In this document: positions 1 to 5,455 of the stretch, one piece after another
Position numbering within the stretch: the stretch's first letter is position 1
How the letters are laid out: each line of letters starts with the position of its first letter
DNA from: Ruminococcaceae bacterium UBA3220
GTDB taxonomy: Bacteria > Bacillota > Clostridia > Oscillospirales > Acutalibacteraceae
Assembly: GCA_002363095.1 (NCBI GenBank)
Contig: DEWC01000076.1
Location: forward strand, 1 to 5,970
Length of the DNA: 5,970 nucleotides
Reading direction: 5' to 3'
The notes under the pieces: generated by a model
The model's input: only the letters and a program-made list of their open reading frames with translations
What the model was told of the DNA's origin: nothing
Databases searched by the model: none
Program-made: the position numbers and the translations under genes

Positions 1-2172
1 ATCCTTTGAAATCAGACGGTGAGTGCCGACGACCATATCTACACTGCCGGCTTTCAGCCCCGAAACGATTCTTGCCTGTTCTTTTTTCGGCACAAACCTG
101 TTAAGAAGTTTTATCTCGACCGGCAAATCCCCTATTCTGCTTAAAATGGTGTTGTAGTGTTGCATCGCAAGTATTGTTGTAGGCACAAGAAAGGCGCACT
201 GCTTACCTTCGCTTATGCATTTGAACGCTGCTCTCAGCGCCACTTCTGTTTTTCCGAATCCGACATCTCCGCAGAGAAGTCTGTCCATAGGAACGGGTCG
301 CTCCATATCCCGTTTTATCTCGTTTACGCACTGCAACTGGTCTTCGGTTTCTTCGTATTCAAAACGCCTTTCAAAGTTGTTTTGCAGGTCGGTATCCCTG
401 CCGAAGGCATAACCCTTCGTTGCCATACGCTTTGCGTATAGTTTTGTCAGTTGCTTTGCCATATCTTTAACGGCTGATTTAACCCGTTTTTTCGTGTTGC
501 TCCAACTTTGCGTTCCAAGTTTATTTAGTTTTATACCCGAATCTTCGGCGGCGCCTATATATTTTGACACCATATCAAGTTGTGTGACGGGAATATAAAG
601 ATTATCCGAGCCTGCGTATTTTATCTTGATATAATCCTTTATAACAGACTGCTTTTTTATCTGGCTTATACCGTCAAAAATGCCTATCCCGTAACTTGCG
701 TGAACGACATAGTCGCCTCTTTTCAGTTCGTCAAGGCTTCCTATTGTCTGTCCCTTTTTATAAAGTCTTTTCCGCTTTACCGGTTCGCCGGGCAAATGGC
801 GGTTAGTGATAAGCATAAACTTTGAAAAGGGCAATTCAAAGCCGGATGACAAGCCGCCTTTGCAGACATAAACGCCGGGCGCATCTGTCATTTTATCAAA
901 CGAAACGGTTGCTTTAACACCTCTTTCCCTAAGTTCCTCACAAAGTACCGAAGCCGCCTTCGTTTCACTTGCTAAAATCACTACCGTCCCGCCTGTTGAA
1001 GACATATACGAAATATCTTCAATCAAAACTCCTAAATCTCCGCCCCACGGCGAAAGCCTCTTAAAATCAAAGGAAAACAGTCCCTTTAAAGGCGTAAAAT
1101 ATGAAGTTTTAGGAAAACTCTCAAAGAAAACAGCGTTTGTAATGCCGCTTAAAAAATCAGTTTTTTTAAGATAGATGCCGGCAGTTTCTTTACTTAGAGT
1201 CCCCTCCTCCATAAGGAGTTTTATGTCCTCGTTATGGCTATCCTCCAAATCCTTTAAACGCTCGATAACATTGGCGGTGTCGCAGACGACGGTTACAGCG
1301 TCACTGAAATAATCGAAAACAGAGGTCATTTTATCATATAAAAAAGGAATATATGCGTCGGTTGATATCGGCAAAGCACTATCAAGACGATAAATATCTT
1401 TTTCTAATTTATCTCTTTGCGCGTCGGTCAGTTTTTTACCGTTCTCCAAATAATTATTTAGTTTTTCACATAAATTGTGCCGATTAAACGAAAGTTCATT
1501 GGCGGGATAAATCTCGAATTCGTCTATTTTTACGGTTCGTCTTTGAGAGAACGCATCATACTCGCTCAAATTGTCGATATCGTCTCCCCACAATTCAATA
1601 CGAACGGGGGTTTCTCTATTGGTGGGGAAAACATCGATTATTCCTCCCCTGACCGAAAACATACCCTTACCGTCGGTAACGCCGGCTTTAACATAACCGC
1701 ATTCAACAAGTTTTTGACAAAATTCTTCTGTTTCAATCGACGATTTCGAGGTTATTCTTATAATACTTCTTTGGAGTATTTCCTTCGGCACGGTATAACA
1801 CACAGCGCAGTCCACAGACGCCGTAACAACATCAAATCCCCCGCCGATTACTTTCGACAGGGTATCTATTCTCCGGTATTCATAATCCTTTGACCTTCCG
1901 TCGGTACTCGTAAAATCATAATCTCTTAAAGGCAGGTGACCCGCCTTAATTCCAAGCCCTGAAAGGTCGCCGCACATATTGTACGCGGTTGCTTCATCGT
2001 GGGTTATCATAAGGACCTTTTTCCCCGTATGCCTTGAAATGGAGGCGGTCAGCAGCGCCTTATGAATAGCCGCGAGTCCCGAAACGGCAAGCGGTATCTT
2101 ATCGTTTTTCACAGCCGAAAGAAGCCGTTTGTATTCGGGTTCTTTTTTTAATATATCAAATAAAAATTGCAT
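1..2172 (-). CDS. mfd: Transcription-repair coupling factor Mfd, N-terminal 724 residues (3' end cut by window)
   Basis: Mfd is a cytoplasmic ATP-dependent DNA translocase. It recognises RNA polymerase stalled at DNA damage, removes it and recruits UvrA for nucleotide excision repair. The frame is open from the ATG at 2172 to position 1 with no internal stop. The N-terminal third resembles the UvrB-like module. A CarD-like RNA polymerase-interacting domain begins near residue 485 with GDYVVHASYGIGIF, followed by KYAGSDNLYIPVTQLD and LNKLG. Helicase motif I (GDVGFGKTE) is at residues 635-643, with the Walker lysine at 641. Motif Ia (PTTILAMQH) is at 664-672. The last visible residues, GTHRLISKD, normally lie just before the DEEQ box, so the rest of the translocase domain and the C-terminal UvrA-blocking domain are missing; family members are about 1150 residues long. 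The start lies one base after the pth stop and has no clear Shine-Dalgarno, so translation is probably coupled to pth. Confidence 0.97.
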   Translation of the reverse strand, partial: MQFLFDILKKEPEYKRLLSAVKNDKIPLAVSGLAAIHKALLTASISRHTGKKVLMITHDEATAYNMCGDLSGLGIKAGHLPLRDYDFTSTDGRSKDYEYRRIDTLSKVIGGGFDVVTASVDCAVCYTVPKEILQRSIIRITSKSSIETEEFCQKLVECGYVKAGVTDGKGMFSVRGGIIDVFPTNRETPVRIELWGDDIDNLSEYDAFSQRRTVKIDEFEIYPANELSFNRHNLCEKLNNYLENGKKLTDAQRDKLEKDIYRLDSALPISTDAYIPFLYDKMTSVFDYFSDAVTVVCDTANVIERLKDLEDSHNEDIKLLMEEGTLSKETAGIYLKKTDFLSGITNAVFFESFPKTSYFTPLKGLFSFDFKRLSPWGGDLGVLIEDISYMSSTGGTVVILASETKAASVLCEELRERGVKATVSFDKMTDAPGVYVCKGGLSSGFELPFSKFMLITNRHLPGEPVKRKRLYKKGQTIGSLDELKRGDYVVHASYGIGIFDGISQIKKQSVIKDYIKIKYAGSDNLYIPVTQLDMVSKYIGAAEDSGIKLNKLGTQSWSNTKKRVKSAVKDMAKQLTKLYAKRMATKGYAFGRDTDLQNNFERRFEYEETEDQLQCVNEIKRDMERPVPMDRLLCGDVGFGKTEVALRAAFKCISEGKQCAFLVPTTILAMQHYNTILSRIGDLPVEIKLLNRFVPKKEQARIVSGLKAGSVDMVVGTHRLISKD

Positions 2173-2173
2173 A

Positions 2174-2767
2174 CTATTTACTGTATTTATTCATTGCCGA
2201 ATCTATGCCGTTTATTATAATTTCCTCAATTGCGCTAACCGAATTATCAAGCGCCTTTTCAAAATCGGCGAATTTTTCCTTAGGAATTTTGCCGAGCACA
2301 TAATCCTTTAAATCATAATCGGGCGACGGCTTCTTGTCCACGCCGATTTTTATTCGCGCGATATCTTCGCTGCCGCAACATTCTATAATATCTTTTATTC
2401 CGTTGTGCCCCCCGGCAGAACCCTTTCTTCTTATACGAATATTGCCGATATCAAGAGATATATCGTCGAACAACACGATGACATTTTCGATTGGGAACTT
2501 ATAAAATGACACTATTTTTGCAACACTCGTTCCCGAATTATTCATATATGTTTGCGGTTTTGCCGCCAAAATCCTCCTGTTACCTATATTAAACTCACCT
2601 ATCACCGCGTCAAACTTATGTTTTGAAAACTCAAAATTATGCTTCTCGGCAAGTTTGTCCATAGCCAAAAACCCGGCGTTATGACGGGTTTTTTCATATT
2701 GAAGTCCGGGATTTCCAAGTCCCACGACTAAGAAATCATAGGTGGTTTTTCCTTTTGAAAAAAACAT
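2174..2767 (-). CDS. pth: Peptidyl-tRNA hydrolase (Pth)
   Basis: Pth hydrolyses the ester bond of peptidyl-tRNAs that drop off ribosomes, recycling tRNA in the cytoplasm; it is usually essential. The 197-residue product matches the bacterial Pth family (about 190 residues). VGLGNPG at 15-21 holds N19, and TRHNAGF at 27-33 holds the catalytic histidine H29. TYMNNSG at 73-79 holds N76. FDDISLD at 100-106 holds D101, the partner of the catalytic histidine by alignment with E. coli D93. SAGGHNGIKDI at 117-127 holds N122. All the key residues I know for the family are present. About a dozen residues precede the usual first beta strand (MFFSKGKTTYDF); the start fits an AGAGAG-like ribosome site and the promoter just upstream. 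It is first in an operon with mfd. In B. subtilis the homologue is spoVC, and pth and mfd are also close there, with fin between them; fin is absent here. Confidence 0.97.
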   Translation of the reverse strand: MFFSKGKTTYDFLVVGLGNPGLQYEKTRHNAGFLAMDKLAEKHNFEFSKHKFDAVIGEFNIGNRRILAAKPQTYMNNSGTSVAKIVSFYKFPIENVIVLFDDISLDIGNIRIRRKGSAGGHNGIKDIIECCGSEDIARIKIGVDKKPSPDYDLKDYVLGKIPKEKFADFEKALDNSVSAIEEIIINGIDSAMNKYSK

Positions 2768-2795
2768 AATATCACTCTCTTTTTTCGCTTAATCA

Positions 2796-2824
2796 ATTAT
2801 ACCATATTGCCACGATGACTTCAA
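2796..2824 (-). promoter_or_regulatory. Sigma-A-type promoter for pth-mfd
   Basis: Read on the minus strand, a -35 hexamer TTGAAG (2824-2819) is followed after exactly 17 bases by a perfect -10 TATAAT (2801-2796). The -10 is preceded by TGG, an extended -10 element. Transcription would start near 2789, giving a leader of about 22 bases before the pth ATG. It stands back to back with the spoIIGA promoter in the same 157-base spacer (2768-2924). Confidence 0.75.
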
Positions 2825-2837
2825 GCAAAAACAACCG

Positions 2838-2877
2838 ATTGACATCTTTAAACAAAATAATACCACAGTTTTTGACA
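2838..2877 (-). promoter_or_regulatory. Candidate Spo0A boxes upstream of spoIIGA
   Basis: The 0A box core is TGTCRAA. On the minus strand TGTCAAA, a full match, occurs at 2877-2871 and coincides with the spoIIGA -35. A one-mismatch copy, TGTCAAT, lies at 2844-2838, 33 bases away or about three helical turns. In B. subtilis Spo0A~P activates spoIIG from boxes upstream of and overlapping the -35, so position and orientation make sense. The motif is short and the region AT-rich, so the distal box is less certain than the proximal one. Confidence 0.55.
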
Positions 2878-2904
2878 AGTATTTTAAATCTTATGACATA
2901 TAAT
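2872..2904 (+). promoter_or_regulatory. spoIIG operon promoter with long (21-base) spacer
   Basis: TTGACA (2872-2877) and TATAAT (2899-2904) are both perfect sigma-A hexamers but are 21 bases apart rather than about 17. No usable -35 lies at normal distance from the -10, and no TGn extended -10 is present. The B. subtilis spoIIG promoter is known for the same feature: near-consensus hexamers with a 22-base spacer, making it dependent on Spo0A~P. Transcription would start near 2911, leaving only about 14 leader bases before the ATG at 2925. Confidence 0.75.
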
Positions 2905-2924
2905 GATGATAACGGAGTGGTTTT

Positions 2925-3746
2925 ATGGTAATTTACGCTGATGTTTTGTTTATTCTGAATACCGTAACAGACTATTTTTTGATAAAACTGTCCGGAGTTT
3001 TTGTTAACCGTGCCGCCCGTCTTTGGCGGATTTGTCTATCGGCGATTTTAGGCGGATTATCATCATTTTACATATTCTTGCCGAGTCCCGGTATGGCGAT
3101 TGATGTTCCGCTAAAAATTCTTATATGCGCCATTCTTATTTTTACGGCATACGGTTTTGAAAATATTAAACTCTTTTTAAAACTAACCGCAACTCTGTTC
3201 TCGGTAACATTTTTGCTCGGAGGCATCGTTTCGGCGTTTGTTTTTTACTTTCGGCCCCGAAACATTTACATAAACAATAATATCCCCTACATAGACATAA
3301 ATCCGGTTATATTTATTGTTTCGGGTGTTTTTTACTACATTATAGCCCTGACCGTTAAAACCCTGACCGAACGGCAGGGTGAATTTGCAAAAAAATGCAG
3401 GCTTTCGCTATATCTTGAAAGCAACGAGTATAACCTCTCCGGGCTGATAGACACCGGCAACTCAATAACCGATATTTTCGGATTATCCGAAATAATAATA
3501 GCCGAAAAAGCAACAGTGGAAACAATGTATGATTCTCTTACGGCTGAGGATAAACTCCGACGATTCCGAAGCGTGCCGGTTAAGACCGTTTCAGGCGAAT
3601 CTGTCCTTAAGGGTATACGGATTGATAAAGCAATTATAAAATCCGAAGAAAACCAAAAATCTTTGATAAATCCGATTATTGTTGCCTCAAACACCGAAAT
3701 TGAAGACGGATTCGGCGCAATAATCAATCCGAGGTCGATATTATGA
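2925..3746 (+). CDS. spoIIGA: Sporulation sigma-E factor-processing peptidase SpoIIGA
   Basis: SpoIIGA is a membrane-bound aspartic-type protease that removes the N-terminal pro-sequence of sigma-E in the mother cell after asymmetric division, on a signal from SpoIIR in the forespore. The 273-residue product has the expected layout. The N-terminal half is hydrophobic, with about five membrane segments (roughly 4-22, 33-53, 61-77, 84-108, 127-145). A soluble C-terminal domain follows, with LSGLIDTGNSITD at 171-183; D176 of DTGN is the predicted catalytic aspartate, equivalent to D183 of B. subtilis. The end, GFGAIINPRSIL, is also typical of the family. It is a little shorter than the B. subtilis protein (309 residues) but appears complete. 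The start is supported by GGAG (2914-2917) seven bases before the ATG. Its stop overlaps the sigE start as ATGA, and the two genes form one operon encoding protease and substrate. Confidence 0.96.
   Translation: MVIYADVLFILNTVTDYFLIKLSGVFVNRAARLWRICLSAILGGLSSFYIFLPSPGMAIDVPLKILICAILIFTAYGFENIKLFLKLTATLFSVTFLLGGIVSAFVFYFRPRNIYINNNIPYIDINPVIFIVSGVFYYIIALTVKTLTERQGEFAKKCRLSLYLESNEYNLSGLIDTGNSITDIFGLSEIIIAEKATVETMYDSLTAEDKLRRFRSVPVKTVSGESVLKGIRIDKAIIKSEENQKSLINPIIVASNTEIEDGFGAIINPRSIL
3731..3735 (+). promoter_or_regulatory. Ribosome binding site of sigE inside the spoIIGA 3' end
   Basis: GAGGT lies seven bases before the sigE ATG at 3743, within the last codons of spoIIGA. Together with the 4-base ATGA overlap it fixes the sigE start and suggests that protease and substrate are made in coupled amounts. 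Confidence 0.7.
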
Positions 3747-4435
3747 AAAGAATATTCCCGGCGTTCAGGAGTTTTGTTTTTAAAATGTTCAAAAAAGCGG
3801 TCTACTACATAAACGGACCCGAAACTCTTCCGCCGCCGCTGTCCGCCGAAAAGGAGCAGGAACTTGTTTTAAGGGGCGACAACAAGGCAAAAGAGCAACT
3901 TATAACCCACAATCTGCGGCTTGTTGTTTATATTTCCAAAAAATTCGATTCATCCTCCGCAAATATAGAGGACTTGATTTCAATAGGAACGATTGGTCTT
4001 ATCAAAGCCGTAAATACCTTTTGCCCCGAAAAGAACATAAAACTTGCCACCTACGCTTCAAGATGTATAGAAAACGAGATACTGATGTATTTAAGAAAGA
4101 TATCTTCAAGAAAGACAGAAATATCCATTGACGAACCTCTCAACACCGATTGGGACGGTAATGAACTTTTGCTTTCGGATATTTTAGGCAGCGACGGCGA
4201 TGAAATAAGTTTAAAAATCGAGCAGGAAGACGAGCGCAAACTCGTAACCGCATTTGTTAAAGAATTAGCACCGAGAGAACGCCAAATAATGGAGATGCGC
4301 TTCGGTATGAGCGGACACAAAGAGTACACCCAAAAAGAGGTTGCCGACTCCCTGGGCATTTCGCAATCTTATATATCAAGGCTTGAAAAAAGAATCATCA
4401 AAAAACTGAAAAAACAGATTGAAAAATCAGGTTGA
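3743..4435 (+). CDS. sigE: RNA polymerase sporulation sigma factor sigma-E (pro-sigma-E)
   Basis: Sigma-E is the first mother-cell-specific sigma factor of sporulation. It is made as an inactive, membrane-associated precursor and activated by SpoIIGA. The 230-residue protein is very close to B. subtilis SigE (239 residues) as I remember it. VYYINGPETLPPPLS at 20-34 includes the cleavage region, with Y21-Y22 aligned to the B. subtilis processing site. NLRLVVYISKKF is at 57-68. Region 2 contains IEDLISIGTIGLIKAVNTF (75-93) and KLATYASRCIENEILMYLRK (100-119), covering core binding and -10 recognition. EPLNTDWDGNELLLSDILG is at 131-149. Region 4.2 holds the helix-turn-helix, TQKEVADSLGISQSYISRLEKR (196-217), for the -35. 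Residues 1-21 are basic and hydrophobic, as in a pro-sequence, but shorter than the 27 residues of B. subtilis. The gene is cotranscribed with spoIIGA under the Spo0A-type promoter. Its last nine bases overlap the end of the convergent lysR gene. Confidence 0.98.
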   Translation: MKRIFPAFRSFVFKMFKKAVYYINGPETLPPPLSAEKEQELVLRGDNKAKEQLITHNLRLVVYISKKFDSSSANIEDLISIGTIGLIKAVNTFCPEKNIKLATYASRCIENEILMYLRKISSRKTEISIDEPLNTDWDGNELLLSDILGSDGDEISLKIEQEDERKLVTAFVKELAPRERQIMEMRFGMSGHKEYTQKEVADSLGISQSYISRLEKRIIKKLKKQIEKSG

Positions 4436-5320
4436 ATGTCTTTTATGACAGCATTCGCAGGAATACTCTTTTAAAAACCTTTTTGCAATCGGCGAAAATT
4501 CACGGTACTTGTTCCAGATAAAATAACTCTTGTTTTCAAGCCTCGGATAGAGTGGTCTGAAAACAAGACCGTTTTCCGCGCAAGGCTGAATAAGATGGTC
4601 GAAAGTCAACATTATTCCGAGTCCGTTTTGCACGAATACGCTTCCGTTATAAGCAAGGCTTGTATATCCGGCAAAGTTAAGTTTATCGATTCGCTTTCCG
4701 CACCATCTCGGTATATCCTCTTCGACAGACTGCCTCGAACAGATTATGTCATAACCGTAAAGGTCGGATACCCTTATTTCCTCCTTTGCGGCAAGCGGAT
4801 GGTCATAAGGCATAACCGCGCCCCAGGTGTCAACGCCCGGAAGCTCGATATAAGAATACCGGTCAAGGCGCGGTCTTTCAACAACAACGCCGAAATCAGC
4901 AAGTCCGCGTTCAAGATTATTGTATGTTACCCACCTGTCTCCGCTTATGATATTATACTTAAAAAGCGGATATTTTTCTTTGAATTTCTTGAATTTTGAA
5001 GCCAAATATGACATCAGATGCGACTCGGCGCAGACAAAGTGAATTTCACCGCCTATAAGGTCATCGATATTTTTAAGTTCATCGGTGGTGTTATCAACAA
5101 GTTCAACAATTTCTTCGGCGCGTTTCAAAAGAATCTGCCCCTCTTCGGTTAATGAAACACTTCGGTTTCCCCTTATAAAAAAGGTCTGACCAAGTTCGTC
5201 CTCCAAATCTTTAATCTGTTTAGATAATGCCGGTTGTGAAATATGGAGAATTTTTGCGGCGGAAGTCATACTCCCCTGCCTCGCAATTTCCAAAAAATAA
5301 CGCAAAACCCTGATTTCCAT
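4427..5320 (-). CDS. LysR family transcriptional regulator
   Basis: This is a DNA-binding regulator of the LysR type: an N-terminal winged helix-turn-helix joined by a linker helix to a periplasmic-binding-protein-like effector domain, usually acting as a tetramer. With the start at 5320 the product has 297 residues, normal for the family. The helix-turn-helix spans about residues 16-37 (GSMTSAAKILHISQPALSKQ) and is followed by LEDELGQTFFIR and LTEEGQILLKRAEEI, both typical. The effector domain runs from about 90 to the end, and its ligand cannot be inferred. A start four codons upstream at 5332 is open, but the GGAGG site overlaps it and is well placed only for 5320. The C-terminus (288-295) is unusually rich in cysteine and histidine, CECCHKRH. 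The gene diverges from a flavin reductase-family gene, its most likely target. Its tail overlaps sigE by nine bases. Confidence 0.95.
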   Translation of the reverse strand: MEIRVLRYFLEIARQGSMTSAAKILHISQPALSKQIKDLEDELGQTFFIRGNRSVSLTEEGQILLKRAEEIVELVDNTTDELKNIDDLIGGEIHFVCAESHLMSYLASKFKKFKEKYPLFKYNIISGDRWVTYNNLERGLADFGVVVERPRLDRYSYIELPGVDTWGAVMPYDHPLAAKEEIRVSDLYGYDIICSRQSVEEDIPRWCGKRIDKLNFAGYTSLAYNGSVFVQNGLGIMLTFDHLIQPCAENGLVFRPLYPRLENKSYFIWNKYREFSPIAKRFLKEYSCECCHKRHST

Positions 5321-5325
5321 AAGAA

Positions 5326-5330
5326 CCTCC
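5326..5330 (-). promoter_or_regulatory. Ribosome binding site that decides the lysR start
   Basis: On the minus strand GGAGG occupies 5330-5326, five bases before the ATG at 5320. It overlaps the upstream in-frame ATG at 5332, so that ATG cannot use it. The protein therefore most likely begins MEIRVLRYF. Confidence 0.8.
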
Positions 5331-5347
5331 ATAAAAAATATACATTC

Positions 5348-5376
5348 ATTATATATCTTTTTGCCATTCTTGTCAA
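5348..5376 (-). promoter_or_regulatory. Consensus sigma-A promoter for lysR
   Basis: On the minus strand TTGACA (5376-5371), a 17-base spacer and TATAAT (5353-5348) match the sigma-A consensus at every position of both hexamers and in spacing. The start would be near 5341, about 21 bases before the ATG at 5320. The -35 touches the left arm of the inverted repeat at 5374-5433, which suggests autoregulation. Confidence 0.8.
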
Positions 5377-5433
5377 TTATATCAAAGTATGAATTATAAA
5401 TAATTGTAATTTCTGGAACTATTGATATAATTG
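5374..5433. repeat. 12-base inverted repeat spanning the lysR/reductase divergent promoters
   Basis: CAATTATATCAA at 5374-5385 is repeated exactly, inverted, as TTGATATAATTG at 5422-5433. The arms are 48 bases apart centre to centre. The left arm overlaps the -35 of lysR and the right arm contains the extended -10 of the reductase gene. Inside it lies a second perfect inverted repeat, AATTAT-AA-ATAATT (5392-5405). These are candidate operator sites for the LysR protein, although AT-rich composition makes some repeats likely by chance. Confidence 0.6.
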
Positions 5434-5438
5434 TAATT
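5400..5438 (+). repeat. 12-base direct repeat ATAATTGTAATT
   Basis: ATAATTGTAATT occurs exactly at 5400-5411 and again at 5427-5438, 27 bases apart. The first copy covers the predicted -35 of the flavin reductase gene and the second covers its -10 and start region. The second copy also shares bases with the right arm of the 5374-5433 inverted repeat. A regulator bound here would be placed to control access of RNA polymerase. Confidence 0.6.
5404..5431 (+). promoter_or_regulatory. Promoter for the flavin reductase-family gene
   Basis: A perfect TATAAT (5426-5431) is preceded by TGA, an extended -10 motif. A partial -35, TTGTAA (5404-5409), lies 16 bases upstream. The start would be near 5438, about 18 bases before the ATG. 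The weak -35 fits a promoter that relies on an activator, as LysR targets often do. Confidence 0.65.
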
Positions 5439-5455
5439 GCAAGGGAGGAATAAAT

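Noticed and set aside
1477..1893. A plus-strand open frame of 138 codons, with others at 157-441, 580-825 and 2129-2311
   Set aside because: They lie opposite mfd and pth, whose minus-strand frames are continuous and carry recognisable motifs. The antisense products resemble no family I know and lack convincing start signals.
2839..2867. The upstream TTGACA (2839-2844) as a second ordinary promoter for spoIIGA
   Set aside because: At 16-18 bases downstream there is only TACCAC-like sequence, a poor -10, so it is better explained as a possible Spo0A box.
3335..4359. Minus-strand open frames at 3335-3727 and 4051-4359, opposite spoIIGA and sigE
   Set aside because: Both are antisense to strongly conserved sporulation genes and look like composition artefacts.
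4439..4452. TGTC-TTTTAT-GACA as a terminator for sigE
   Set aside because: The stem is only four base pairs with no GC-rich extension and no T-run after it, so it is too weak to call.
4595..4999. A plus-strand open frame of 134 codons opposite lysR
   Set aside because: It is antisense to the clear LysR effector domain, has no ribosome site and matches no known protein.
5321..5332. The longer lysR reading frame starting at 5332
   Set aside because: The GGAGG ribosome site overlaps that ATG and is correctly placed only for the ATG at 5320; the family's usual N-terminus also fits the shorter form.
5376..5384. Extended -10 TGATATAAT on the minus strand (5384-5376) as the lysR promoter
   Set aside because: No -35 is found at a suitable distance, and the full-consensus promoter at 5348-5376 lies closer to the gene with ideal spacing. 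The motif is more likely an arm of the inverted repeat.
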